Below, piece by piece: positions 34,803 to 45,363 of a DNA stretch of 64,000 nt. The DNA is from Bosea sp. OAE506. Lineage in GTDB: Bacteria > Pseudomonadota > Alphaproteobacteria > Rhizobiales > Beijerinckiaceae. Positions within the stretch are counted from its first letter, which is position 1. Every line of letters starts with the position of its first letter. The stretch spans positions 2,791,001 to 2,855,000 of the forward strand of contig NZ_JBEPOB010000001.1 in assembly GCF_040546595.1 (NCBI RefSeq), given 5' to 3'. A program made the position numbers and the translations under genes. A model generated the notes under the pieces. It saw only the letters and a program-made list of their open reading frames with translations, did not search any database and was not told where the DNA came from.

Positions 34803-35402
34803 TTGTCATCACCCCTGCGCACCTCCGGAATCCTGCTCGCGCTGGCGGCGCTACCGGGGGACCGCATCGCGGTCGGCTCGATCGTCGCCGCCCTCAAGGA
34901 CCGGGCCTATGCGCTGCTGGTCGTGCTGCTCGGCCTGCCGAACTGCCTGCCCATGCCGCCGCCGATCCCGCTGGTCTGCGGGCTGGTGCTCGCCTTCGTC
35001 GCGCTGCAGATGCTGACCGGCCGGGTGATGCCCTGGCTGCCACCGACCCTGCTCGCGCGCAGCATCGGCAAGCCGGTGCTGACGCGCGCCGTCGACCGGG
35101 CGGTGCCGTTGATGATGCGGCTGGAGCGGGTCTCGCGCCCGCGCATGACGGTGCTCGGCAGCGCCTATGCGATTCCGGTGCTGGGTCTGCTGATCCTGGT
35201 GCTGGCTCTGGGGCTTATCGTCGCCGCGCCCTTCATCGGCCAGATCCCGCTGGGCTTTGCGGTCTGCCTGGTCGGGCTCGGCCTGGTCGAGCGCGATGGC
35301 TTGCTGATCATCTTCGGCGCCGTGTTCGGGGCGCTCGGGCTCGTGCTCAGCGCAGGCTTCGCCTACGCCATCTTCAGCGGCATCCACGGATTGTTCTTCT
35401 GA
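34803..35402 (+). CDS. Exopolysaccharide synthesis ExoD family membrane protein
   Basis: About 199 residues with four or five membrane segments. RAYALLVVLLGLPNCLPMPPPIPLVCGLVLAFVALQML is the ExoD core with a Pro-rich turn, followed by the conserved cytoplasmic stretch SRPRM, then two further hydrophobic hairpins. ExoD affects exopolysaccharide production and alkali tolerance in rhizobia; mechanism unknown. The start is uncertain: a TTG at 34803 is the only candidate near the conserved beginning, with no clear ribosome binding site. Confidence 0.82.
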   Translation: MSSPLRTSGILLALAALPGDRIAVGSIVAALKDRAYALLVVLLGLPNCLPMPPPIPLVCGLVLAFVALQMLTGRVMPWLPPTLLARSIGKPVLTRAVDRAVPLMMRLERVSRPRMTVLGSAYAIPVLGLLILVLALGLIVAAPFIGQIPLGFAVCLVGLGLVERDGLLIIFGAVFGALGLVLSAGFAYAIFSGIHGLFF

Positions 35403-35427
35403 CCGCGGCCGCTCGGGGCCTCGCGCC

Positions 35428-37683
35428 TCAGGCCGCCGCGAGCGTGGTGGCGAAAGGCTTCTCCTGCGCCAGCAGCGCGTCGATCTCCGCGGCGGGGACG
35501 CCCTTCGAGAACAGGAAGCCCTGCAGCTCGTGGCAGCCGATCGCCTGCAGGAAACGATGCTGCTCGGCGGTCTCGACGCCTTCGGCGCAGACGCGCAGGC
35601 CGAGCGCGCGGCCGAGATGGGCAATGGAGTGGACGAGAATGGCGGATTCGCCCGTCGTCTCCATGTATTCCAGGAAGGAGCGGTCAATCTTGATCTTGTC
35701 GAAGGCGAAGCGCCGCAGATAGATCAGGCTCGAATAGCCGGTGCCGAAATCGTCCAGCGCCAGGCCGACGCCATGGGCGCGCAGATCCATCATCGCCGCC
35801 TCGGCCGCGTCGGCATCGTCGACGACGACGCCTTCCGTCAGCTCCAGCTCCAGCCGGGCCGGGTCGAAGCCGGTCTCGTCCAGCGCGCGAATGACGTTGG
35901 CGACGAAATCCTTGTGGCGGAACTGGATCGGCGAGACGTTGACCGCGAGGCGGATGCCGTCCCAGCGCTTCGCTTCCTTGCAGGCCTGGCGCAGCACCCA
36001 TTCGCTCAGGGGCACGATCAGGCCACGCTCCTCGGCGATGCCGATGAACTCGGCGGGAGGGACCATGCCGTGCTCGGGATGGTTCCAGCGCACCAGCGCC
36101 TCGACGCCGACGATGGTCGCGCCGTCGATCGAAACCTGCGGCTGGTAGTGCAGAACCAGCTCGTCGTTCTCGATGGCGTGGCGCAGATCCTCCTCGACCA
36201 TCCGCTTGAGCGCGAGCGTGCGGTTCATCTGCGCTTCGAAGAAGGAGTAGCGATTCCGCCCGCCGTTTTTCGACTGGTAGAGGGCCGTGTCGGCGAGCCG
36301 CAGCAGGGCCTCGCGGTCGGTGGCGTCCGGCGCGAGCGCGATGCCGATCGAGCAGCCGATGGTGGTCGCGACGCCCATGATGATGAAGGGCTCGGTCAGC
36401 GCCTCGAGGATGCGTTCGCCGAGCGCCGCGCAGCCCGCCGGGAAATTGCCGTGGGTCTGGATGATGCCGAACTCGTCGCCGCCGATGCGGGCGACGGTGT
36501 CGCCGCTGCGGACCAGCCGCATCAGCCGCTGGGCGACCTGCCGGATCAACTCGTCGCCGGCGGTGTGGCCATAGGTGTCGTTGACCGCCTTGAAGCGGTC
36601 GAGGTCGATCAGCATCACGGCGAGGCCCTTGCCGGACCGGCTGAGATGGGCGAGCTCCTGGTCGAGCCGGAGATCGAAGGTGCGGCGGTTGGGCAGCAGC
36701 GAGAGCTCGTCCTGACCGGCGAGGCGCTGGATCTGGCTTTCGCGGATGGCGATCTGATGGGCGGCGGCGCGCAGGCGATGCACCACGAAGGCGAAGATGC
36801 CGCCGAACAGCACGCCGACGCCGGCCAGCGCCCAGACGAACTGGCGGAGCATGGCGTCGCCCGGACGGTCCGGGGTCCAGCTCAGCCAGGCGCGGACGGA
36901 GCCGTCGGGAGCGGGAATGGCGCGCCGGGCCAGCGGGTCGGCGGGCATGTCCCGGGCGATCCGGATGTCGGAGACGCGATAGCGCTGCGACAGGTCGTTC
37001 AGCATCGTGCTGGTCACGCGCCGGTAGCCGACGATCTGGAGCGGCCCCAAGAGCTGTGCCAGCGAGCCGGGACGGGCCGGGACCTCGATGGTCATCACGC
37101 TGATGGTGTCGAAGCCGTCATGGGTCATCGACCAGGAGGTCATGCTCGGTCCACCGCGCGTGTCCGGCAGGCGGTTCAACGGCGGTCCGCCGGGGCCGCC
37201 GGGCAGGGAGGGGCTGAAATGCTTCAGCCCGTCATAGCCGGTCTGCCCAGAGATCCCTTCGCCCTCGATGCCGGCGAAGACTCGTCCGGAGGCGGAGACG
37301 ACATAGGCGCCGTCGAATTCGAGAAACCGCGAGCCCAGGCGGCCCAGCGTGGTCTGGAGGGCCGTCAGCGGATCGGCGCCGTTGAAGGAATTCTGCAGGT
37401 CGCCGGCCGCGGCCAGGCTCTGGAAACGCAGTTCGCGCAGGCGGATTTGGCTCTCGATCGCCGCGTCGATGCGGTCGCGCTGGCGCTCGGCCTCGAGCCG
37501 GTTGGCGTCCGCGGTGATCGCCATCACGACAGCCACGGCCGCGGCCATCACCATCACGAAGGCGCAGCCGAGCGTCGCGACCGAACTCTTCAGCATCCGA
37601 GCGGACGCATCGGCGTTGGTCAATTTCCCCACGGAAGGCGACGACATCAGAGGTCCTGGACCGGCCACATCGACCCGGACCAT
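35428..37683 (-). CDS. Membrane-bound diguanylate cyclase/phosphodiesterase (GGDEF-EAL)
   Basis: 751 residues. TM helix about 34-57, periplasmic sensory domain about 58-280 (CHASE4-like size, no clear match), TM about 283-305, GGDEF domain about 325-480 and EAL domain about 500-745. GGDEF catalytic motif IGGDEF is intact; the EAL domain has VEALVRW, DDFGTGYSS and AEGVET, also intact. Both c-di-GMP synthesis and breakdown are possible. Same strand as, and 66 bases after, the Anbu gene, so co-transcription is possible but not required. Confidence 0.93.
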   Translation of the reverse strand: MVRVDVAGPGPLMSSPSVGKLTNADASARMLKSSVATLGCAFVMVMAAAVAVVMAITADANRLEAERQRDRIDAAIESQIRLRELRFQSLAAAGDLQNSFNGADPLTALQTTLGRLGSRFLEFDGAYVVSASGRVFAGIEGEGISGQTGYDGLKHFSPSLPGGPGGPPLNRLPDTRGGPSMTSWSMTHDGFDTISVMTIEVPARPGSLAQLLGPLQIVGYRRVTSTMLNDLSQRYRVSDIRIARDMPADPLARRAIPAPDGSVRAWLSWTPDRPGDAMLRQFVWALAGVGVLFGGIFAFVVHRLRAAAHQIAIRESQIQRLAGQDELSLLPNRRTFDLRLDQELAHLSRSGKGLAVMLIDLDRFKAVNDTYGHTAGDELIRQVAQRLMRLVRSGDTVARIGGDEFGIIQTHGNFPAGCAALGERILEALTEPFIIMGVATTIGCSIGIALAPDATDREALLRLADTALYQSKNGGRNRYSFFEAQMNRTLALKRMVEEDLRHAIENDELVLHYQPQVSIDGATIVGVEALVRWNHPEHGMVPPAEFIGIAEERGLIVPLSEWVLRQACKEAKRWDGIRLAVNVSPIQFRHKDFVANVIRALDETGFDPARLELELTEGVVVDDADAAEAAMMDLRAHGVGLALDDFGTGYSSLIYLRRFAFDKIKIDRSFLEYMETTGESAILVHSIAHLGRALGLRVCAEGVETAEQHRFLQAIGCHELQGFLFSKGVPAAEIDALLAQEKPFATTLAAA

Positions 37684-37749
37684 CGCAGGTATGTCTTGAT
37701 ATCCCGTTGACGCGGTTGCGCAGCGTCGACCTATCTCGGTCGCGGAGCG

Positions 37750-38499
37750 TCAATCCTTGCGCGGTTCGTAGGGCGGCCGGGGGATTGCGGTATGGGCCGC
37801 GCGCAGGGCCGCCGACCAGCGCTCGCGCAGATCGTGGAAATAGGGCTCGCCGGCCTCGATGCGGCGCGTCAGCTCCGGCTCGTCGGCGTCGCGCCGCATG
37901 ACGATGAGGTCGATCGGCAGGCCGACGCCGAGATTGGAGCGCATCGTCGAATCCATCGAGATCAGCCCGACCTTGAGGGCGTCGTAGAGATGGGTCTTGA
38001 AGGTGATGGCGCGGTCGAGGATCGGCTTGCCGTATTTGTGCTCGCCGATCTGGAGGAAGGGGGCGTCGATGCCGCACTCGATGAAGTTGCCGGCGCCGTA
38101 GATCATGAACAGCCGCATCGGCTGCCCCTTGATCTGCCCGCCGAACAACATCGTGACCTCGAACTTGACGCCGGCCTCCTTCAGGGCGGGTCCGTCCTCG
38201 GCGCGCACATGCCGGATGGCCCGGCCGACGAGTTGCGCCGCGCGGAACATCGAGGTCGCGCCCAGCAGCGTGTCGCTCTCGCCGGTCTCGGGATTGGGCA
38301 GCCCCTCATGCAGCAGGCTGACCACCGATTGCGTGACCGAGAGATTGCCGGCCGTCATCAGGCCGAAGGTGCGGTCGCCCGGCCAGGAGAAGACATGCAG
38401 CTTGCGGAAGGTCGAGATGTCATCGAGCCCCGCATTGGTGCGGGTGTCGGCGATCATGACGAGACCGTCCTGCACGAGGATTCCGGCGCAATAGGTCAC
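37750..38499 (-). CDS. Anbu-type proteasome-like Ntn hydrolase (peptidase)
   Basis: 249-residue bacterial ancestral beta-subunit homologue of the proteasome/HslV superfamily. Thr2 follows the initiator Met (MTYCAGI), giving the N-terminal nucleophile after Met removal; the Asp-containing IADTRTNAG and Lys-containing FRKLHVF complete the usual Thr-Asp-Lys triad. Anbu forms open helical or ring assemblies; proteolytic activity has been hard to show. Last of four genes (ATP-grasp, alpha-E, transglutaminase-fold, Anbu) commonly found together. Confidence 0.93.
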   Translation of the reverse strand: MTYCAGILVQDGLVMIADTRTNAGLDDISTFRKLHVFSWPGDRTFGLMTAGNLSVTQSVVSLLHEGLPNPETGESDTLLGATSMFRAAQLVGRAIRHVRAEDGPALKEAGVKFEVTMLFGGQIKGQPMRLFMIYGAGNFIECGIDAPFLQIGEHKYGKPILDRAITFKTHLYDALKVGLISMDSTMRSNLGVGLPIDLIVMRRDADEPELTRRIEAGEPYFHDLRERWSAALRAAHTAIPRPPYEPRKD

Positions 38500-38589
38500 G
38501 GGTTTTGTCCTGGGTGAAACGGCTCGGGCGCTGTCGTCGCATATCGCGCGCGCCGGGGCCAGCCGCGGGGCATGCGCTCGCGCCGGCGC

Positions 38590-39423
38590 TTACTGGTTCG
38601 CGGCCCGCCCGCCGGCGTCGCGGGCGCTGACGCGCACGGCGAGGGCCTCGCCGTCGCCGCCCTTGCGGGCACCGCGCACGGGGGCGGCGTCGGCATAGTC
38701 CAGCCCGGCGGCGACGCGCACATGGGTGTCGATCGGGCACAGGCCATTGGCCGCGTCGAAGCCGATCCAGCCATAGTCCTGGAGATGGACCTCCGCCCAG
38801 GAATGGGCACCGTTGGCATGGGGCAGGGCGTCGGACTGGGCGACATAGCCGGAGACATAGCGGGCGGGCACGTCGAGATGGCGCGCGCAGGTCATGAAGA
38901 TATGGGCGATGTCCTGCGGGATGCCCTCGCCGGCGGCGAAGGCGGCCGCGGCGCCCAGGCCGGTGCGCTGCCCGGTCTCGATGCAGGGCGTCTTCTCGTG
39001 CAGGGCCTCCATCAGCGCGTGCATGCGCGACAGGGGCGTGGCGACGTCACGCGTCGCCTCCTCGGCGAATTCGCAGAGCGCCGCATCGGGCGTGGTCAGC
39101 AGCGTGTCGCGACGGAAGACGTCGACCGGCACGCGCTCGACGACGCCGCGCACGATGCCCGCGAGATCGACCGTCTCGATCAGGCCCTCGACGCGGATCG
39201 CCATCTCGGCGATCGGGCCGTCGGCCGAGAAGGTATGCACGACGTTGCCGAAGGCGTCCTGCGTCATGCGCAGCCGGCCGTCGATGGTCGGCTCGATGCG
39301 CCAGGACATGACGTGCTGGCCGTCATGGTCGCGCGGCGTCAGCCGCAGGATCTGCGTGATGTGCCGCGCCGGCTCGGCATAGGCGTAGCCGATCGAGTGG
39401 GAAATCCTGATCCGCATGGACAA
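38590..39423 (-). CDS. Transglutaminase-like domain protein of the Anbu cluster
   Basis: 277 residues. N-terminal beta domain about 1-85 (HSIGYAYAEPARHITQILRLTPR), then a transglutaminase/protease fold. In the motif normally G-V-C-Q-D, the sequence reads GIPQDIAHIF, so the catalytic Cys is Pro169. His207 (GAHSWAEV) and Asp223 (GFDAANG) of the triad remain. It may be inactive, a substrate binder or adaptor. Starts at 39423 (or the second ATG two codons later). Confidence 0.88.
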   Translation of the reverse strand: MSMRIRISHSIGYAYAEPARHITQILRLTPRDHDGQHVMSWRIEPTIDGRLRMTQDAFGNVVHTFSADGPIAEMAIRVEGLIETVDLAGIVRGVVERVPVDVFRRDTLLTTPDAALCEFAEEATRDVATPLSRMHALMEALHEKTPCIETGQRTGLGAAAAFAAGEGIPQDIAHIFMTCARHLDVPARYVSGYVAQSDALPHANGAHSWAEVHLQDYGWIGFDAANGLCPIDTHVRVAAGLDYADAAPVRGARKGGDGEALAVRVSARDAGGRAANQ

Positions 39424-39503
39424 TCGCTAACCGACGCGTCGGGAGGCCTTCTGAAGGGGTTGTCTTAGCCGCGGCGACCGCCCGAGGCGAGCGCCGCGCC
39501 GGC

Positions 39504-40445
39504 TCATTGCAGATACTGCTCGAAGATGGTGCCGCCGAGCCGGTTGTTCTCGGTGATGAAGTCCGAGATGAACTCGTGCAGCCCGTGCTGGAAGATGTCG
39601 TCGATGCTGGTGCTCGAGAGATTGGCGAGGGTCTTGCGCGCCTGCCGCTGGGCGGGGCCCTGGCGTCCATAGGAATCGCCCAGCAGATCGAGGAAGCGCG
39701 AGATGTTCTCGTAGCAGGCGGCCAGCGAGCGCGGCATCCGCCGGTTGAGGATCAGCAGATCGGCGATCAGCAGCGGCTTCACCGCCTCGCGATAGACCCA
39801 GTGATAGGCCGTCAGCGCCGAGACCTCGCGCAGCACCGTGGTCCACTGGAAATAGTCGAGCGAGCCGCCGACCTGCTCGTTGGCCGGCAGCAGCACGTGG
39901 TATTTCACGTCGAGAATGCGCGCCGTGTTGTCGGCTCGCTCGACATAGACGCCAAGCCGCGAGAACCAGTAGCCGTCGTCGCGCAGCATGGTGCGGTAGG
40001 CCGAGCCGTCGAAGACCAGCGAGACGTTCTTCACCCATTCGAGGAAGCGGGCGAATTCCTCGCGGTCCATGCGCTTCTTCTCGAAGCGCTGCAGCTCGAG
40101 CCAGGCGCCGTTCAGCGCATCCCACATCTCCGAGGTCAGGGCGGTGCGCACCCCGCGGGCATTGGAGCGGGCGAGCGCGAGGCAGTTGCGGATCGAGGAG
40201 GGGTTGTCCGGGCTGAAGGTCAGGAAGTCGCAGACATTGCGCTCATTGGCCTCGCCATAGGCCTGGGCGAAGGCCTCGTCGCAGCCGGCGGTGGCGACCG
40301 CGCTCTGCCATTCGCTGCCGGCGCCGCCATAGGAGGAGGGCAGGTTGGAAAGGCGCATCGTCGCGTCGAGGATGCGGGCGAGATACTCCGCCCGCTCCAC
40401 ATAGCGGGAGACCCAGTAGAGGCTGTCGGCGGTGCGCGAGAGCAT
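39504..40445 (-). CDS. Alpha-E domain protein (DUF403) of the Anbu cluster
   Basis: About 313 residues, all-helical alpha-E superfamily, partner of the circularly permuted ATP-grasp. MLSRTADSLYWVSRYVERAEYLARILD is the characteristic beginning; NPSSIRNCLALARSNARGVRT and FSRLGVYVERADNTARILDVKYH continue it. An in-frame ATG at 40526 overlaps the ATP-grasp stop (ATGCCTGA) and could be a coupled start giving 27 extra residues; the conserved start at 40445 is preferred. Probably involved in peptide-tag synthesis; exact role unknown. Confidence 0.9.
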   Translation of the reverse strand: MLSRTADSLYWVSRYVERAEYLARILDATMRLSNLPSSYGGAGSEWQSAVATAGCDEAFAQAYGEANERNVCDFLTFSPDNPSSIRNCLALARSNARGVRTALTSEMWDALNGAWLELQRFEKKRMDREEFARFLEWVKNVSLVFDGSAYRTMLRDDGYWFSRLGVYVERADNTARILDVKYHVLLPANEQVGGSLDYFQWTTVLREVSALTAYHWVYREAVKPLLIADLLILNRRMPRSLAACYENISRFLDLLGDSYGRQGPAQRQARKTLANLSSTSIDDIFQHGLHEFISDFITENNRLGGTIFEQYLQ

Positions 40446-40518
40446 AGTCAGATCGGGCCTTTTGGCGATGAGGCGAGATGTGTCCGGTGAACGCTGAAAC
40501 AGGGAGCCGTTGGAGAGA

Positions 40519-41952
<1,434 letters not shown>

Positions 41953-42149
41953 TTTCAGCAGCCTATGCGCATTCGCAGGCGTTCGGAAAGGGGGGCCGAT
42001 GGTCAGGGGTGCGCCGCCTGTTGCCTAATCCTTGCGCAAATGCCGGCGACGCTCAAACGGGCCTGTCCCGGCGGGAACAGCGCCTCTCGCCTCCGCCTCC
42101 TATCGTCATCAGACCCTCAGGATTTCGGGAGCGGGCAGGGACCAAGACC

Positions 42150-42635
42150 ATGGCAAAGATTCTCGATTTCACGGACGACCAGATCTTCTTCACGGTGACG
42201 ATGGGCGTCGGCCCGGGCCGAGCCAATAATCGCGACGACGTCACGCTGGTCCAATACTATCTCAACCTCTGGATCTCGCATGAGTCGGTTGCGGCCGAGC
42301 GCCGGCAGTTCGGCGAGGGAGCCAGGCAGCTTCTCGCGACCGACGGCATCATCGGGCCGAAGACGAAGGCGCGGATCAAGATGTTCGAGACGTGGATGAA
42401 CGATATGCAGCCCTTGCCGCGCGGCGATGGCTGTATCGATCGGATGCCCAACGACAGGCCCGGATATCAGTACGCCGACGGGAGTTTCGGGGTCTGCATG
42501 ATCTTCTACCTCAACCAATATGTGGTGGAGTTCTACGCGCCGGTCTACGGCAATCTCCTGAACCTGACCCGCCGCCCGGATTTTCCGCCGCGCCTGCGTT
42601 CGCTGGTCAATCGCTATTCGGCCCGCGTCGCCTGA
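42150..42635 (+). CDS. Hypothetical protein with peptidoglycan-binding-like motif
   Basis: 161 residues from the ATG at 42150 (frame open upstream, but hydrophilic, unconserved-looking). VTLVQYYLNLWISHE followed by LLATDGIIGPKTKARIKMFE matches the PG_binding_1 pattern (V-x-x-L-Q ... D-G-x-x-G-x-x-T ... F). No signal peptide, so it may act in the cytoplasm or be exported by another system. C-terminal half (YADGSFGVCMIFYLNQYVVEFYAP) is unassigned. Function unknown. Confidence 0.7.
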   Translation: MAKILDFTDDQIFFTVTMGVGPGRANNRDDVTLVQYYLNLWISHESVAAERRQFGEGARQLLATDGIIGPKTKARIKMFETWMNDMQPLPRGDGCIDRMPNDRPGYQYADGSFGVCMIFYLNQYVVEFYAPVYGNLLNLTRRPDFPPRLRSLVNRYSARVA

Positions 42636-42671
42636 CGACCAGCGCAGCCCGAAGGGCGGCGAAGGCGGGGC

Positions 42672-43412
42672 CTAGATCAGCCCCAGCCCGCGGAAGCTCG
42701 CATGGCCGTCGCGGCCGACGATGACGTGGTCGTGGATCGCGATCCCCAAGGGCTTTGCGATATCAACGAGTTCGCGGGTCATCTTCACATCGGCGCCGGA
42801 GGGGGTGGGGTCGCCCGAAGGGTGGTTGTGGACGAGGATGATCGCCGAGGCCGAGAGTTCGAGCGCGCGCCGCACCACCTCCCGCGGATAGACGGGGGTA
42901 TGATCGACGGTGCCGGTCTGCTGCACCTCGTCGGCGATGACGGCGTTCTTCTTGTCGAGGAACAGCAGGCGGAACTGCTCGCGCTCGGCAAAGGCCATCG
43001 TCGTGCGGCAGTAGTCGAGCACCGCCGACCAGGACGAGAGGACGGTGCGCCGCGTCACGGCTCCCTTCGCCATCCGCTGCAGCGCCGCCTCGACGATCTT
43101 GAGATCGAGCGCCACGCCCTCGCCGACGCCCTTGATCTCGGTCAGCCGGGCCGCCGGGGCGCCGAGGACCTCGGCGAAGGAGCCGAAGCGCGCGATCAGC
43201 GCCTTGGCGAGCGGCTTGACGTCGCGCTGCGGGATCGAGCGGAAGAGCAGCAGTTCGAGCAGCTCGTAATCGGCGAGCGCCTCGGCGCCGGCCTCCTGGA
43301 AGCGCCCGCGCAGGCGCTCGCGATGGCCGTGGTAATGCGGGGCGGCAGAGGAGGGCGCCGGCGAGGCGGACCGCACGGGGCGGGCCGAACGCTCGTCCGC
43401 CCCCGCGCTCAT
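42672..43412 (-). CDS. radC: RadC family JAB/MPN-domain protein
   Basis: 246 residues. Helix-hairpin-helix-like N-terminus ([34 protein letters not shown]) and C-terminal JAMM metalloprotease-like motif [14 protein letters not shown]. Named RadC although a DNA-repair role is doubtful. It overlaps map by 4 bases (ATGA), a typical neighbour pair in related genomes. The first 30 residues are Ala/Ser/Pro-rich. Confidence 0.93.
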   Translation of the reverse strand: MSAGADERSARPVRSASPAPSSAAPHYHGHRERLRGRFQEAGAEALADYELLELLLFRSIPQRDVKPLAKALIARFGSFAEVLGAPAARLTEIKGVGEGVALDLKIVEAALQRMAKGAVTRRTVLSSWSAVLDYCRTTMAFAEREQFRLLFLDKKNAVIADEVQQTGTVDHTPVYPREVVRRALELSASAIILVHNHPSGDPTPSGADVKMTRELVDIAKPLGIAIHDHVIVGRDGHASFRGLGLI

Positions 43413-44233
43413 CGGGCCGCGAGCGGGTTGTCCCGTCCCGACGGCGACAGCGTGAAGATCTCGCAGCCGGTCTCGGTGACGCCGATGGTGTGCTCGAACT
43501 GGGCCGAGAGCGAACGGTCCCGCGTCACGGCCGTCCAGCCGTCCGAGAGCACCTTCACCCCCGCCTTGCCGAGATTGATCATCGGCTCGATCGTGAAGAT
43601 CATCCCCGGCTTCAGTTCCGGCCCCTCGCCGGGCGAGCCGTAATGCAGGATGTTGGGCGCGTCGTGGAAATTGCGGCCGACGCCGTGGCCGCAGAAATCG
43701 CGCACCACCGAGCAGCGCTCGGCTTCCGCATAGCGCTGGATGGCGAAGCCGATATCGCCCGTGGTGCCGCCGGCGCGCACGGCCTTGATGCCGCGCAGCA
43801 GGCTCTCATAGGTGATCTCGATCAGCCGCTCGGCCTTGCGCGGGATTTCGCCGACGCCATACATCCGGCTGGAATCGCCATGCCAGCCATCGACGATCAG
43901 CGTGTAGTCGATGTTCATGATGTCGCCCTCGCGCAACGGCTTGTCGTCGGGAATGCCGTGGCAGACGACGTGGTTGATCGAGGTGCAGATCGACTTGGTG
44001 TAGCCGCGGTAGAACAGCGTCGCCGGGAAGGCGCCGTTGTCCATGGCGAACTGATAGGCGAGGTCGTCGAGGCGCTGGGTGGTGCCGCCGGGCTTGACGT
44101 AGTCGCCGAGCATGTCGAGCCCGGCGGCCGTCAGCCGCCCGGCCTTGTGCATGGCGGCGAAGGCTTCCGGGCCATGGATCTTGATGGCCGGCTCGCGCAT
44201 GCGGGTTCGTCCCAGCGTTTCGTCGAAGGTCAT
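43409..44233 (-). CDS. map: Type I methionine aminopeptidase
   Basis: Removes N-terminal Met from nascent proteins; cytoplasmic dinuclear metalloenzyme. 274 residues from the ATG at 44233. Metal ligands in order: Asp in [17 protein letters not shown] (two Asp), His in [11 protein letters not shown], Glu in IEPMINLG and Glu in [20 protein letters not shown] is also characteristic. Frame is open further upstream, but conserved sequence begins here. Coupled to radC. Confidence 0.96.
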   Translation of the reverse strand: MTFDETLGRTRMREPAIKIHGPEAFAAMHKAGRLTAAGLDMLGDYVKPGGTTQRLDDLAYQFAMDNGAFPATLFYRGYTKSICTSINHVVCHGIPDDKPLREGDIMNIDYTLIVDGWHGDSSRMYGVGEIPRKAERLIEITYESLLRGIKAVRAGGTTGDIGFAIQRYAEAERCSVVRDFCGHGVGRNFHDAPNILHYGSPGEGPELKPGMIFTIEPMINLGKAGVKVLSDGWTAVTRDRSLSAQFEHTIGVTETGCEIFTLSPSGRDNPLAAR

Positions 44234-44396
44234 GTCTTGGCGAAGGTCATGGCGGCGATACGGCTCCTCGATCGCCTTATTGATCGGCTCGGCGCGCCGG
44301 CGCAAGGCGCAGAGGCGGCACCCGTCGGCCGATCCGCTTCCGGCGGACATCGTCCGGCTGGCGCCGGGCCCCGCCCGGGTGTATCAGGCGCGCAGC

Positions 44397-45263
44397 ATGG
44401 CCATCATCGAACAATCGCAGGCGGAGGACAAGCCGTACGGCGCCTTCGCCCCCCGGCGCGGACTGTCGCGCCTCATCGGCTGGACGCGCTGCGCCTCGGA
44501 CAGCTTCCTCGGCCGCAAGGTCGCCTATGCGCTGCGCCGGCTCGGCCTGCGCTCGCTCGCGGGGCAGCCCGTCGACATCGAGTCGCTGGGCGCGCGGATG
44601 CGGCTCTATCCGGACGGAAATGTCTGCGAGAAGCGCGTGCTGTTCACGCCGCAGTATTTCGACCCCGTCGAGCGCGACATCCTGGCCTCGCGGCTGCGCG
44701 ACGGTTTCCGCTTCATCGACATCGGCGCCAATATCGGGGCGTATTCTCTCTTCGTCGCGGCCAAGGCCGGGCCGAGCGCGCGCATCGTCGCGGTCGAGCC
44801 CCAGCCCGAGATCTTCGCGCGGCTGGCATTCAACATCGCGCAGAACCCGTTCGGCACGGTCAAGGCGGTGGCCTGCGCGCTGGCCGACAAGCCGGGCGAG
44901 CTGACGCTCTTCCTCGACCCGACCAATCGCGGCGAATCGAGCGTGCGGATCCTGCGCTCCAGCACCGGCAGCACGGTGCGCGTGCCGGCGATGACGCTGC
45001 TCGCGCTGGTCCAGAACGAGGGCTATGACCGCCTCGACGCGATCAAGCTCGATGTCGAAGGCGCCGAGGACCTGATCCTCGAGCCGTTCCTGCGCGATGC
45101 GCCACAGAGCCTCTGGCCGGGGCTGATCATCATCGAGGATTCGCGCCAGCGCTGGCAGATCGACCTCGCCGCGCTGCTGCAGCAGAGCGGCTACATGCTG
45201 CTGGCGCAGACCCGGCTGAATCTGGTGTTCGAGCGCGCGCACACCCCGGCCGGCGGCGCCTGA
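44397..45263 (+). CDS. FkbM family methyltransferase
   Basis: SAM-dependent O-methyltransferase, 288 residues. FRFIDIGANIGAYSLFVAAKAG is the SAM-binding loop; VAVEPQPEIFARLAFN follows; IKLDVEGAEDLILEPF is the signature FkbM motif, and PGLIIIEDS near the end. N-terminal 60 residues are basic and may bind substrate or membrane. Target (sugar, lipid or polyketide) unknown. Divergent from map, about 160 bases apart. Confidence 0.92.
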   Translation: MAIIEQSQAEDKPYGAFAPRRGLSRLIGWTRCASDSFLGRKVAYALRRLGLRSLAGQPVDIESLGARMRLYPDGNVCEKRVLFTPQYFDPVERDILASRLRDGFRFIDIGANIGAYSLFVAAKAGPSARIVAVEPQPEIFARLAFNIAQNPFGTVKAVACALADKPGELTLFLDPTNRGESSVRILRSSTGSTVRVPAMTLLALVQNEGYDRLDAIKLDVEGAEDLILEPFLRDAPQSLWPGLIIIEDSRQRWQIDLAALLQQSGYMLLAQTRLNLVFERAHTPAGGA

Positions 45264-45363
45264 GGGCGCGGCGAAGGCACCGCTTGAGCCGGCGCCGGCA
45301 AAGCCCTAGCTGTAGCGGCGCCAGGAGGCGGAGTGCGCCTCGCGCCGCAGCCAGGAGCCGGGC

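Noticed and set aside
35530..37710. A 726-codon plus-strand open frame opposite the GGDEF-EAL gene
   Set aside because: By-product of high GC at codon position 3; the minus-strand protein carries intact GGDEF and EAL motifs.
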